This document shows, one piece after another, positions 24,113-45,292 of a DNA stretch of 64,000 nt. The stretch lies in assembly GCF_047495875.1 (NCBI RefSeq), contig NC_092463.1, positions 5,703,557 through 5,767,556 on the forward strand. The letters are read 5' to 3'. The position numbers were made by a program, and so were the translations under genes. Every line of letters starts with the position of its first letter. Positions within the stretch are counted from its first letter, which is position 1. The stretch comes from Pithys albifrons albifrons. Its lineage: Eukaryota > Chordata > Aves > Passeriformes > Thamnophilidae. The notes below the pieces were generated by a model that saw nothing but the letters and a program-made list of their open reading frames with translations, was not told where the DNA came from and did no database searches.

Positions 24113-24407
24113 CCACTCTATTAAATCAAATTATGTTGCTCAGTATGTCTGTGCATGTTGCACAGGCTTCCAAGTAAACTGCACAAATCATGAAAAAAAA
24201 TCACAATAAGAATCTCCAATTATTAGATTCCAAGAAGTATTATTTAGGGAGTGAGTCCCATTCTTCCCATTTGAGTGAGAAGAAAACTGAGACCATAGAA
24301 AACCTCAGAGAAATCTCATGTATTTATCAACACTGATCCCACTCTAGGAGACAAAGTTTTATCTAATTAACCAAGTATCACCCACAAAGCAAACAAAGTG
24401 ACTGCCT

Positions 24408-24506
24408 GGATCTAGTAAAAGGACTGGAGTTGGACCAAGGGTTGGACTTGATGATCTCAGAGGTCTTTTCCAACCCAACTGAGTCTATGATTCTATGATT
24501 CTATGA
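24408..24506 (+). mobile_element. CR1 LINE, extreme 3' end only
   Basis: About 100 bases of CR1 3' UTR ('ggactggagttggacc', 'ttggacttgatgatctcag') with three ATTCTATG tail units. Strongly 5'-truncated and little diverged. Confidence 0.95.
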
Positions 24507-25077
24507 AAGGCACGTGTTCCAGCAGAATTCCATCCTTCACCCCTCTGTCACCATCACTGCTGCTCAGCACTGGAGTGGGAACAAACAGAAGCACACAATC
24601 TTACAGCTGCTCCATTGTTACCATGTTAGCAGAAGGACCTACAGACATGTTTGCCTATGAAAGAAAGGTTTGCATGTTCAGAAATGCAAATGCTCCCTCT
24701 GCACACCACAGAGAAAGCTGCTCCCTGAAAGCTGTGCTGAACTCAGGAATACAGTCAAGGCATCTGTGACTATTAAGGTTTGCTGCTTTCCTCCAAGAAA
24801 TACTAAAAACTACAGTGAATACACAGTTGCCTGTGAAGGTCAGTAATGATCCCAGTCCTGGGGATGAAAACTGGAATACTTTATTGAACCTGCAACATGC
24901 AATTTAAGGTTTCTGAACAGCACATACTAATAGGGAGGAAGGGTTATGGTAATTCAGGGAGGGCTTATTTCAATTAGAGAGTTCCACAATACCTTGCAGA
25001 AACAGTCACTGTTCTGTTATCGCAGGGATTTACATGAGGGGAAGAGAGAAACAAAGGGTTTTAACATGAATTAAAGG
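24507..25077. other. Unique DNA, no gene seen
   Basis: Short spacer between two CR1 insertions with nothing recognised. Confidence 0.5.
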
Positions 25078-26238
25078 CCTTGCTGGACTTCAGCAAGGCC
25101 TTTGACACTGTCTCCCATAATATACTCCTGGAAAAGCTGGTAGCCCATAGCCTGGACAAGTGTACCCTCTCCTGGATTAAGAGCTGGCTGGAGGGTCAGG
25201 CCCAGAGAGTGCTGGTGAATGGAGCTGCATCCAGCTGGTGGCCAGTCACCAGTGGTGTTCCCCAGGGGTCTGTATTGGGTCCAGTCCTGTTTAACATCTT
25301 TATTGATGATTTAGATGAGGGGATTGAGTCCATCATCAGCAAATTTGCTGATGACACCAAGCTGGGAGGGAGTGTCAATCTACTGGAAGGCAGGAGGGCT
25401 CTGCAGAGGGATCTGGATAGACTTGAGAGATGGGCTGATTCCAATGGGATGAAGTTCAATAAGGCCAAGTGCCGGGTCCTGCACTTTGGCCACAACAACC
25501 CCCTGCAGCGCTACAGTCTGGGCACAGAGTAGCTGGAGAGCAGCCAGGCAGAAAGGGACCTTGGAGTACTAATTGACAGGAAGCTCAACATAAGCCAGCA
25601 GTGTGCCCAGGTGGCCAAGAAGGCCAATGGGATCCTGGCCTGGATCAAAAATAGCATGGCCAGCAGGACCAGGGAAGTGATCCTTCCCCTGGACTCTGCG
25701 TTGGTAATGCCACACCCTGAGTACTGTGTTCAGTTCTGGGCCCCTCAGTTCAGAAAGGATATTGAGGGGCTGGAGTGGGGCCAGAGAAGAGCAACGAGGC
25801 TGGTGAAGGAACTGGAGCACAAGCCCTATGGGGAGAGGCTGAGGGAGCTGGGGTTGTTTAGCCTGGAGAAGAGGAGGCTCAGAGGTGACCTCAGCACTGT
25901 CTAGAACTGCCTGAAGGGAAGTTCGAGCCAGGTGGGGGTTGGTCTCTTCTCCCAGGCACTCAGCAATATGACTAGGGGGCACGGGCTTAAGCTCTGCCAG
26001 GGGAAATTGAAGTTGGAGATCAGAAAAAAATTCTTTAGAGAGAGAGTGCTCAGGCATTGGAATGGGCTGCCCAGAGAGTGGGTGGATTCACCATCCCTAG
26101 AGATTTTTAAACGCAGATTGGCCGTGGCACTGAGTGCCATGATCTAGTAAATGGACTAGAGTTGGACCAATGGTTGGACTCGATGATCTTGGAGGTCTTT
26201 CCCAACCCAATCGATTCTATGATTCTATGATTCTATGA
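25078..26238 (+). mobile_element. CR1 LINE with reverse-transcriptase domain, 1.16 kb
   Basis: The best-preserved CR1 in the window. The frame from 25080 shows reverse-transcriptase motif A ([12 protein letters not shown]), motif B ([16 protein letters not shown]) and the catalytic motif C FADD (codons at about 25344), then thumb and C-terminal parts ([44 protein letters not shown]). The element copies itself by target-primed reverse transcription. The endonuclease and ORF1 are missing through 5' truncation. The frame is broken by TAG at about 25530, which looks like a changed Trp codon, and by TAG at about 25902. It ends with four ATTCTATG-type units at 26238. Non-functional but young. Confidence 0.96.
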
Positions 26239-26745
26239 ATTGATAATATTTATCTTAAAGTCCGTCTTTATCTTGGAACCAGAGACAGCTCATCATCATG
26301 GGTGAACATCAACAGGCCTTGTCCTTAGTGATGGGATTTTTTCTCAGCCTCTGTTGACCAAAGTTTACTGCTTAAGCTTGTCAGTTTTCTTGCTGTTGGA
26401 AGCTAAATGTTCAGACCTTGACAGTTGCCAGTGTGTACAGACCACAGTGACAGGTTCTTGTGGCAGCTGCACTGAGGGCCTGAGCAGCTCTTCAAAACAG
26501 TGCCATGAAAAAGGAGAACTGGACAAATTTACTCAATCTTTGCACAAAAATCTGGCCCCAGTGATGCCAGTGATTGTTTTTCTAATAATGGAAATTGGGT
26601 CCGGATTTTAATCCAGATTTTACTTCCAAAGTTATTTCAAGGAAGATTTGCACTGTGAGAAGTTGAGTTGATCGAGGCAGGCAGATTTGCAGCTTTCTGT
26701 ACTCACAGAACCAGCAGGAAAACTTTTCTTAAAATCATGGTGCTT
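26239..26745 (-). other. Probable 3' UTR of the NUDT14-like gene
   Basis: Lies directly after the stop codon of the minus-strand Nudix exon. A candidate polyadenylation signal is at 26607-26612. The plus-strand frames here are not recognised. The extent of the UTR is inferred. Confidence 0.35.
26607..26612 (-). promoter_or_regulatory. Candidate polyadenylation signal ATTAAA
   Basis: Minus-strand ATTAAA about 135 bases past the stop codon of the NUDT14-like exon, a usual distance for a short 3' UTR. Position is the only support. Confidence 0.3.
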
Positions 26746-26961
26746 TCATTTCTGGTAGTTTGGGTTGTGGAACCACATGAAGCTGAAGATGGTCTTAAGG
26801 AAAGTCTCATCATAAGCAAACTTCATGGAGTCTTCTAAAGGTATTTCTACAACTTCAATCAACCCTCCTTCTTCAGGCTGATCAAATCCTCCACTGGTTT
26901 TCATCTGATCTGATACTTCTGGATAAAACAGTGTCTGCCTAGAATCCTTCCAACTCCAGAC
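26746..26961 (-). CDS. NUDT14-like Nudix hydrolase, last coding exon
   Basis: This minus-strand exon codes for the last 71 residues of a protein resembling NUDT14, the UDP-sugar (UDP-glucose) diphosphatase. That enzyme hydrolyses UDP-glucose or ADP-ribose-type substrates to a sugar phosphate and a nucleoside monophosphate. The residues SRQTLFYPEVSD, the GGF..PEEGGLIEVVEIPLE segment and the tail ending KTIFSFMWF align with the family motif order SRQT-FY-EV, EEGELIEVV-PLE, KT-IF-WF. These lie C-terminal to the Nudix box and include the acidic EEGGLIEV loop. The exon starts after a strong acceptor (pyrimidine-rich 'cctctccacatttttccag'), in phase 0, and ends in TGA at 26746-26748. The start and the Nudix box must lie in exons at higher coordinates; I did not find them. 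The open frame has no damage, so a live gene is likely, but a lone relic exon cannot be excluded. It may be a NUDT14 paralogue and not NUDT14 itself, so no symbol is given. Confidence 0.75.
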   Translation of the reverse strand, partial: VWSWKDSRQTLFYPEVSDQMKTSGGFDQPEEGGLIEVVEIPLEDSMKFAYDETFLKTIFSFMWFHNPNYQK

Positions 26962-27138
26962 CTGGAAAAATGTGGAGAGGAAATGTCTGTTTTAGATAAA
27001 AAGAAGGCAGCAAGGAATTAGGAATGGAAATCTGGGTCCCTAACATTTGTTACTAAGCAACAACAAAATGCAAGTCCTTACTCTCTGCTAATGTAAATTA
27101 GAAATTATACTTTTGTTAAGACAGATATTGATTGCTAG
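26962..27138 (-). other. Intron sequence upstream of the NUDT14-like last exon
   Basis: Begins with the acceptor and pyrimidine tract of the minus-strand exon; nothing else recognised. Confidence 0.5.
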
Positions 27139-27410
27139 TTCTAACCCCCTGCCATGGGCAGGGGCACCTTCCACTATCCCAGGTTGCTCCAAGCCCTGTC
27201 CAACCTGACCTTGAACACTTCCAGGGATGGGGCAGCCACAGCTTCTCTGCCCAACCTGTGCCTGGGCCTCAGCACCCTCACAGGGAAGAATTTCTTCCTA
27301 ATATCCAACTAACCTTGCCCTCTGTCTGTTTGAAGCCATTCCCCCTCATCCTGTCACTCCGTGCCCTTGTCCAAAGTCCCTCTCCAGCTCTCTTGTACCC
27401 CTTTAGGTAC
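27139..27410 (-). mobile_element. CR1 LINE fragment, minus strand
   Basis: CR1 3' UTR and end of ORF2 in reverse ('ctaaccccctgccatgggca', 'ttgctccaagccctgtcc', 'gaagaatttcttcctaatat'). The ATTCTATG tail is missing at the left edge. Same subgroup as 31618-32027. It would lie in an intron of the NUDT14-like gene if that gene continues rightward. Confidence 0.92.
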
Positions 27411-29772
<2,362 letters not shown>

Positions 29773-29970
29773 ATTTGGGGTGGTGAAACACTGGCACAGG
29801 CTGTCCAGAGAAGCTGTGGGTGCTCCATCCCTTGGGAGTGTTCCAGGCCAGGCTGGATGGAGCTTGAAGCAACCTGGATGAATGGAAGGTGTCTCTGTCC
29901 ATGGCAGGGGGATTGGAACCAAATGGTCTCTAAGGTTCCTTCCATCCCAAACCACTCTAGGATTCTATTA
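29773..29970 (+). mobile_element. CR1 LINE 3' fragment
   Basis: Plus-strand CR1 from 'gtggtgaaacactggcacagg' through 'ccatggcaggggg' to 'aggattctatt'. Tail reduced to one unit. Confidence 0.92.
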
Positions 29971-31617
29971 GATCCCATTCCAGTTGCTGACAGGCAATTT
30001 ATGCATCTTCCCTGAGACACAACTACCAGCCTGACACTGTTCTTAAGTTGAAACCTCATGGTCTGAGGTTTATTTGGCAGAAAAGTTCAGCAATAATTAA
30101 CCAAATCCTCACATTAACATGCAAATGCTCAAACTTCAGTGTTGTAATTCACCAGAAATAACATCCTCATAAAAAAAGAGTCATAAGAAGAAAATAAGCT
30201 TTCAGCAGCTTTGTGGTGTTTGTATGAGGTTTGAATCTGCTGTCAACATTTATTGTACTATTCTTGCTTCTCATACTATTGCTAACTTCCTGGTAGGGAT
30301 CTTCAGCAAAGACAAAACTTGTGGCTACGGAGGCAAATAACTCACTTGTGTTTTGGGATTGGGGTTTTTTTGGTAATACCAAACATGGAGACTACTTTTA
30401 TTGATTATAAAGAAGGAAGGAGGGGAAAAAACTCTTACAAGTGATCTCGTGATGACTGTGAAAAGCATTATTATGGAATTCGTGTTAATCACAGTCTGCT
30501 GTCCTTAGTAAATGCTGTGCTATGTGTAAAGTTGAAATGGTCACAATGTCTATTCTTGTCTTTTGCCTGCTTTTGTAACAGCATAATGAATACCTGGAGT
30601 CTTTCCCTATTTCTTCTGTTTGTAGACTCTTAATAAGAAAAGATGGAATCTCTCTCCTGTATATGCAACCCTGAATTGCCAGTTAAGGAAAAGCAGCTGC
30701 CTCCAATGCTGATGGGTGGTTTCCAGGGTCTGGATGTACACATGGTGTGCTGCATCATGGACATAAGAATGCTGTTGTTTAGTAAAGGATAACACAGAAG
30801 ACTGCAGGGAGAAAATTGCTGCTCCCTTTTTCTCTCTCATCATTTTTTCTAGTCATTTTTCTGCTATTTTATTCCTCTGATCTCATTATATTTCTTGGTG
30901 TTACCTCTGCTTCATTCTTCACATTTTTATGCAAATCTGTGGCAAAGGCACGATTAATGCTTCCAGTTTTTCTCGTTATCTTCTTGTCCTTTCCTTGCCC
31001 ATTCTCTTTTCGTTGCAAATTGTCTCTTCACACTCATTTCTCACCAGTGCCCTCCACTAGAGTTAGTGAGGAAAAGTGCAGGACTAGTTTGGAAGGCTCC
31101 ACAGCAGCACCTGCAGCATCTGTATTTACTGCTTGTGGAATAGATTGGCTTAGTGGTTTCTTCAGCCACTTATTTCATAATTTTCACTTGTATTTGTTTG
31201 AACACAGTACCATTTTGCTCTTATTGTGTTATTCCCATCAGTGCTACACAGAGCACAACACTGGCTTTCTGTTCTTTCAGTCTCAGTTCCAGTCATGGAG
31301 CACCCCAGTCCTGGCTTGAAAGCCTCATCCTAACTCCAAGTCTGCCTCTTCTGTCTCAAATCTTAAATTGATTCCTAATCCATTTATCTCTGGTATTTCC
31401 AGATACCTAGCCCTAAGTGTCATTCTGGAAGAGAAGGTAGGGAAATTAATTCAGGACAACTCTTCTCTATTCTTCATTGCTCTCCTTTTCAACCTTTCTT
31501 AACAACATTTTTCACACCTGCCTTCCTCTTTTTGCTCTGATACAGATTTTTGGATTGCAAGCACGTATTTTCAAATGCAGCATCTGTTGTCCTGTTCAGT
31601 TTTATTACTGTTTATAC
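29971..31617. other. AT-rich DNA, no gene seen
   Basis: Includes a 167-codon open frame at 30816-31319 in T-rich DNA. Its composition (Phe, Leu, Ser runs) suggests chance, and no domain or splice site pair supports it. Confidence 0.5.
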
Positions 31618-32027
31618 AGCACCTCTCCTATGAGGAAAGGCTGAGACAACTGGGTTTGTTCAGCCTGGAGAGGAGAAGCTTCAGGTTGACCTAATTGTGG
31701 CCTTCCAATACCAGAATGGAGCCGACAAGAGAGATGGAGAGAGACTATTTACAAGGGTGTGGAGCGACAGGACGAGGGGAAATGGCTTCAGACTGACAGA
31801 GAGTAGGTTTAGATGAGACATTAGGAAGAAATTCTTCACTATGAGGGTGGTGAGGCCCTGGCACAGGTTGCCCAGAGAAGCTGTGGCTGCCCCATCCCTG
31901 GAAGTGTCCAAGGCCAGGTTGGATGGAACAACCTGGGACAGTGGAAGGTGGCCCTGCCCATGGCAGGGGGTTGGAACTGGAAGATCTTCACAGTCCATTC
32001 CAATGCAGGCCATTCCATGATTCTATG
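31618..32027 (+). mobile_element. CR1 LINE 3' end, unbroken
   Basis: 410 bp from 'agcacctctcctatgagg' to 'ccatgattctatg'. It covers the end of ORF2 and the full 3' UTR and serves here as the reference for the second CR1 subgroup, whose 3' UTR contains 'tgcccatggcaggggg'. Confidence 0.95.
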
Positions 32028-33238
32028 TCATGGTTATTTGAAGAGGCCCCCTGAGGTTCCTTTTCCTGGTGTTAAATGCTATTTCAGCACACAGAGCTAA
32101 CAGGCTGATTTTCTTGCACATATCTCTCATTTTATTGGAATAATAACACCATAAACTATTTTATTTTCCCTGCCTGCCATCCCTTATCATAATTCATAGT
32201 TATATTTTCATACTGTTTAAATTTGTTTACATTTTTAAGGGATGGTCTCAGTCAGATAAAGATACCTGTCCCTTGCTTTAATCTTTGCAGTGATCTGACA
32301 GAAAAAAAAAAAGCTTCTCTTCTCTGTGACAGTCCAAGCTTACGGGAATGTCCCAAAACAGGGTTTCTGAAATAATAAGCTTAGGCAGAAGGCAAAACCC
32401 ACAGGGATCCTAAGAAGTCATTCAAGCATGGTAATTCAAAGTTTGAAGAGATCTTGTACAATATGTGCTGTATGGCCTGAGTAATTGCTGTTACAGGAAG
32501 GACAGTTTGCAGATACTGGGGATGGCCATGAGGTGGCACATGCAGCCTTGAAAGGAGCTCTGCAATATTCCTGAAATCTGTCCCAGTGGCATTTCAGCAC
32601 CTTAGGAAGCTCCACAAGAGGCTTTGGCTACTGAGAATTTGAAGAGTAAGAAGTAACTGGACATGTCTGATCTTTTCATGACACCAGTCATGTTGTGGGA
32701 CTCTGTCACTGCAGTGGCTTAGGACTGATCAAATGTCAACCAAATTTGGAAAAAATTATGGAATCTTTTAAGGTAGTGATGTATTCATGACACAAAATGA
32801 TATCCAAAGGATATCTGGCCTCACAGGTTCCACTGTTTATGAATTCTTTTGTATTTTGGTTTTCACTGCTTTTAAATATTAGCCAGCTACAAATGTCAGA
32901 TTTGGGTTTGTTTTGGGTTTTTTTACCAAAGTGTATTTGTTTCATTTTAAAAACCCTAATAAATATAAAATACATGGTTTTATTAATATGTGTTGCATAC
33001 ATATTAAAACATTCACTTGTCAGACTTTTACTTGTAGCCTTTTACTACAATGAGCACCACTGTTTGAACCCCCAAGCTAGAATTAGAACCATTAAGTGTC
33101 TTTTCTCCCTCACTCAGGGAAAGTGAGAATTGCAAATGGTTTCCTTGGCCACAGTTCTCCAGCTTGTGCAGTGAATCCCATCTACCCAGGAGCCTATTCA
33201 GCATTGAGGCCATGGAAGTGGTACAAGAAAGTGATGCA
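32028..33238. other. AT-rich DNA, no gene seen
   Basis: No exon or repeat recognised. Confidence 0.5.
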
Positions 33239-33560
33239 TGTAATGGAGCAGAAGGGTTTGTCATCAAAAGATAATCAGTTGTACCTGCTCAGGAGATAGA
33301 CTTTTAAGGTCATTAATTGCACCTGCCCAAGAGATGAACATCACACCCATTGGCTGAAGTGCTCTGCACTCCACCCCTTCTCTGGGGTATTTACAGCACA
33401 GATTCAAGTGGTTGTAATGACTGAGCTGCAAGAGTGAAGGAGCAAGAAGTCTGAGCCACCAGAATAAAGATGAGACTGAGCTATGAAGATAATAGAGAGT
33501 ATGAATATCTCTCCCCCTGCCATGGACTGGTGAGGTTTTGCTCTGTTGGTGCTGCATGTG
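33239..33560 (+). mobile_element. Possible old LTR or other promoter-bearing repeat
   Basis: Begins TGTAATGG and has a CCAAT-type 'cccattggctg', a TATA-like 'ggtatttacag', then AATAAA near 33464, in the spacing of an LTR. An imperfect internal repeat ('cacctgc..agagatga') is visible. No terminal duplication could be fixed and I cannot name a family. Confidence 0.25.
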
Positions 33561-36210
33561 TACTTCTGGCAATGGTGTGTGTTTGTAGGCACTTGTTGGT
33601 ATAAAGTTAAGGCTAAATTAACATTTTATTCTAAGCTCATCTTTGACTATGGATCCTTGTCAGAAGTTTCATTCTTCAGGACACAGTCTCTGCTTATCCA
33701 AAGTTTTTCCAAGACAATAACAGGTAAGGAGCTTCCTCTTTGAATGTTCTCTTAAACACTTGTGCTTGTTTAGTGGACAGAGTGAACATGAGCAGTTCCA
33801 TGCTGCTGTTTTGCCAGGAGCCCACACTAAGCACAGCTCAATTCATGCAGGTTCACACCCACTCCTCATACAGTGGGACTGAGTGAGGGCTGCAGAGGGC
33901 AATGTACACACCACAGAGGAAATCTTCACCCTTAAAGCCCACAGACTTTGTCTTTAAGCAAATAAAAATGAGAAACAGAGTTATAAGCAACCAGGCTAAA
34001 TCACTGTATTATGTGTATCCTCTGAGTGATAGATTCTGTTTTACCTTATTTTTTTCAAAAGAACAGAGTGAGATTTGAGTAACAATTTTACCTGTTCACT
34101 GTGATACACGTTCCAAAATTCTGAGTGCTAACAGGGGACAGCACCTGTCTCTTTATAAAGGAACTGGGATTGTTTCTGGTTTCTTAGAAGGGAGGAAATA
34201 AAAGCTCTTTATGGCAGGTGATCACACCACAACATGGAGCAGTTTTGGACAATGCAGGAAGAGAAGCACTGCAGGAGACCTGTCCATGCTCTCAGGATCT
34301 AAGCTGGGCTTTGACAGTCTGGCAGTTGTTTATCCTGCACAGGATGTTAGAAAGTCAAGTTAAACTCCTCTCTTAGCCTGTGTGAATCTGTATGTCAAAG
34401 AGGTCTAATGGTAGAAAGGAATTAAAGTGTTAGGTCTTCATGGAAGAAGACACTGTTGACTAACATTTTGAAATTACTGCCAAATTTAGCTGAAAAACAG
34501 CATTATTTTTACCCTGCTTTGTCCACTAGAAATGTGAGCTTCCTTGGAACAGAGGAATTGTGACTGCAGCCACAGTGAGAGGTTTGTGTTAGACCATGAA
34601 CTGGTCCTGCCAGAAGACTCTGCTGGGCTTTAGTGTCCGACTCCAGTATTGGCTACACTTTGATTAAGAGGCAATTAAACCCAGTTTCTAGCAGATCAGT
34701 TTACAGAAAGATGTTTTCCTGACTTTATTGCTATCCACTTCCTTATCAAATTTCTCTCATTTCATGCTCAGTATTAAATTTATTTAATTAAAAATTAGAA
34801 AGTTTACAAATTCCAAATTCTTTTTATTTTTTACAGTTCAATGAACAATGTCTTTTCTACATACAATATAACTATGAAAGAGGGAAAGAGAAACAGATTT
34901 ATTCTGTCTCTTGATTTGTAACATGATGGTGGTGTTTTCAATGTGGAACTGACAGTAAAGGTCAGGCCTCAGCCTGCTTCATAAAAAAGCCCACAATATT
35001 TGCAGTGTTTAAGGCCAATATTTATTCAGGTACAAGTGAGATATTGATGTCAAATTTTCAGTAAAATGGATTTTGATATGATTATTACTTTTTTATTCAG
35101 GTTGGCCCCATGTTCTAAACTAACACAAAAATTAAAAATCAGTGTTTCCATTTGGGTTTGATTCTGATGCTGCTTAGATTTATTTAACATTGCTAGAGCT
35201 GGTGTTCCTCTGCCTATCAGTTATTATGCATTGTGAACTATAATTATTGGGCTGAATCCTAATAGCATTTTCTGTTGTGTGAAGGACATGAAATTTCAAT
35301 GAAAATTGGTTTAAAAGGAATGTGTCTGGGAATAGGACACAACCTAAACTATCAGCCTGTCCTTTGAATTTTATGGAATACTTGACTTTATGCCAGTTGT
35401 TCTTTAAAATGTTTTTTTTCTGTGAAATTTGGTGTTACCAGAATGTCACCTGAGGAAAATAAACCAGTAATTTCAGAGATAGAGGAGAAAGAGGGAGATA
35501 ACCATTTTCTTCCTATTTTACTGAAGTGCCATCTTTCCAGTGATCTGTGTTTGCTGTGAGATATTAGCAATTCTTCACTCTTTTCCTTTTTCTAAGGTTG
35601 TGTTCCCTGTCTTTGCTCAGCTTCACTCCTCCTTTATTGCTCTTGCATAATGGAAGAGTTGCCTGTCCCTTAGTGCCAGCAGCATCTGTTCCCTTCTCTC
35701 TGACTCCCCATCACTTATTTCAGGGAGATGTTAGAGAACAAATAGTTTTAAATAACTGAAAAGGAGCCATCATAGCCTTTATTGTCTTTCCACTGTTTGA
35801 TGCTTGGTTGTATTCACATTTTAGTATCTTTTTGTGGTTTAGCAGTAGGATTATATTTGCATTTGCACTCCAGCACTTAAAGTTTTCTCATTTTAAGGGC
35901 AGCCATGGAGGATCACAGAATTTGGCTGCATGTCTGGCAAAATTGTTGTTTCTGATCTACTTTTGGCTGCAGGGCAGCTCTAGACTTAAAAGCACTTCTA
36001 ATGCCTATCATTAGCTTAGTGAATTTACTGCCTTAAATAATATTTATGACCTGGTGAGAAATTAAGCTCAAATCCTTTTTTATATGGAAGATATAGCAGC
36101 ATGAATATTCTTGGTTTTGAGGTGTGCTCACAAGGCAGGATTGGGCTGGGATGGATGAGAGGAACAGGATGAGATTAACTTGGATCATGAATACTGTGAT
36201 ATTATTAATA
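33561..36210. other. AT-rich DNA, no gene seen
   Basis: Nothing recognised on either strand. Confidence 0.5.
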
Positions 36211-36266
36211 GAATCATAGAATCGATTGGGTTGGAAAAGACCTCTGAGATCATCAAGTCCAACTCC
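36211..36266 (-). mobile_element. CR1 LINE, 56-bp 3' tip, minus strand
   Basis: Tail and last 3' UTR bases only: 'gaatcatagaatcgattggg' then 'cctctgagatcatcaagtcc'. Nearly identical to the matching part of the copies at 1 and 50223, so young and extremely truncated. Confidence 0.93.
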
Positions 36267-37618
36267 ATTAGCAGCCCTAGCTCTGATATTATCTCCAGTT
36301 TGAATCACAACACTACAGTGGTATCACTTTACCGCCCATTTGACCTGTATGATGGTCATTTCATGTTAACAAGCAGAGAGACCTTTCTGGAGCACATCAA
36401 ACAGGCCTGATATTGAAAAAGGGGAGTGCCAGGCTCTGGATCCAATTTAGTCTATTTAAAGATTAAATGTGTCTGAGTGCTTTAACCAAATATTTTGCTG
36501 TGAATCATAACCATGTGGTCATTCTTGAGGGCATTAAAGGCTTAAAGTACAGCTCTTCAACCTGAGATGGAACCAGCTGAAAAAGTCCAGGGAAGGAATC
36601 AACATTTCACAAAAATACACTCCCAACATACTCAGTCTTGACATCACACACAACTTGTGGCATAAAGTACTTATCAGCACTTGAAATTCTAACAGTTATA
36701 AAAAGCTGAAATCTGGTCCTCCACCTTGTAAGTTCTCAGTCCCTTGCAGTGTAAGAGACTTTGTGCTGTCCCAGTCTAACAAAGTGAATAAACTCTGCAG
36801 CACTTTTGGTCTAAGACATCTCTAAGGCATAATTCCTTCCTTCTGGCTTCCCTTAGAAATTACATGGTGGCCTGTGCCAGATACCAAAACCATGCCCTGG
36901 CTTTAATTGTGCTGTCTCAGCTGCCCTGAAGGAGGGGTGGGAGCAGAGGCATTCCCAGCCCTGGGATGTGCATGGACACTGTCAGTCCCTGTTCCTGCCT
37001 GGATCTGCCTGCAGCAGCACAGCTGTGCTGACTGGAGCTTCCACACAGCCATTACTCAGCCCTTTTATTGACTCTCATTTAATTCCTGTTGCCCAACCAA
37101 CTTCTGGAACAAATGTTTCTCTCTCTGCTTTATTCCCCTTGAATCGGTGCATTTAAATATTATTTAAATGGCTCAGTCAGAATTGGCAGATTTAAACATT
37201 AAAAATTTTGGAATGGAGAGACTCTTTAAAGAGTGGTGGGTTTTAACGATCATTTAACACTAAATTTAATATTTTGTGCAAGTCAGGGGAACAGAGTACT
37301 ATCTGAATAGAATAACACTCAAATAATATGAACAAAAAGCCAACACAGGAATCAGAACTCCATTGGGGCACCCAGGAAGCATCCAAAAAGATGCTGCCTT
37401 GTCTATTTAGCTGGTCAATTAAGCTTCAATGAACCTCTGAATACATACTAAGATATAAAAAGAAATAATAAGAGCCACTGGTTCCAGCCTCTGGTTCTTC
37501 GTTGTTATTACTTAGGTATTTATTAGACTAAACTTTTAATTTTGCTGTGTTGTTTGCCATCAGCCTTGTGTGTCAACAACTCCTGAGTATTACACGTCAT
37601 TAACCTCGTAAGTGATTG
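36267..37618. other. Unique DNA, no gene seen
   Basis: Nothing recognised. Confidence 0.5.
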
Positions 37619-37684
37619 GGGTGTTGGAACTAGATGATCTTTAAGGTCCTTTCCAACCCAAACCACTCAATGATTCTATGATTG
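37619..37684 (+). mobile_element. CR1 LINE 3' tip
   Basis: 66 bp: 'gggtgttggaactagatgat' then 'ccaacccaaaccactcaatg' and 'attctatgatt'. Second CR1 subgroup. Confidence 0.92.
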
Positions 37685-44835
<7,151 letters not shown>

Positions 44836-45292
44836 CTGAGTCAAGAGCTTTCCAGTATTCCATGCTCTGCCAGTGAGAAGATGCACAAGAAGCCAGGAGG
44901 GGACAAAGCCAGGACAGCTGAGCTGAATTGGCCAAAGGGATATTCCAAGTGACAGAACATCATGCCCAGTGTATAAACTGGGGAAGTTGGTTGGGAGGCA
45001 CCAGTTGCTGCTCGAGGATGGGCTGGGCACCAGTCAGTGCTTGGTGAGAAATTGCATCATGAATCACTCATCTTCCTGATATTTCTCTCTTTTTTGTTGT
45101 CTCCCTTGTCATTAGAATTATTATAATGTTATTATTATAATAGTGTTTTATTTCAGGTCTTAAACTGTTCTTATCTCACCCCATAGGTTTTGCCTTTTTT
45201 CCCTACTGTCCTCTCACCCCAGTAGGAAATGGGGTGGGCGGGTGAGTGAGCAGAAGGTGGTACTTGGTTGCCAGCTGGGGTTAAACCACAAC
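44836..45292 (+). mobile_element. ERVL-type LTR, internally deleted
   Basis: Recognised by its order of motifs: 'ccatgctctgccag', 'gaattggccaaaggg' with a CCAAT box, 'gtataaactgggg' as TATA region, 'cagttgctgctcgaggatgg', an ATTATTATA-rich part, and the end 'gccagctggggttaaaccac'. This matches a common bird ERVL LTR as I remember it. Compared with that consensus the part right after the TATA region is shortened and the 5' end is missing. The final CA reads 'caac' here. No viral genes are attached. Confidence 0.75.

Noticed and set aside
24236..24285. Minus-strand WEEW-like peptide that recalls part of a Nudix box
   Set aside because: Lies downstream of the NUDT14-like last exon on that strand and lacks the rest of the Nudix motif.
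30816..31319. 167-codon plus-strand open frame
   Set aside because: T-rich DNA giving Phe/Leu/Ser-rich peptide, no domain, no splice sites; chance.
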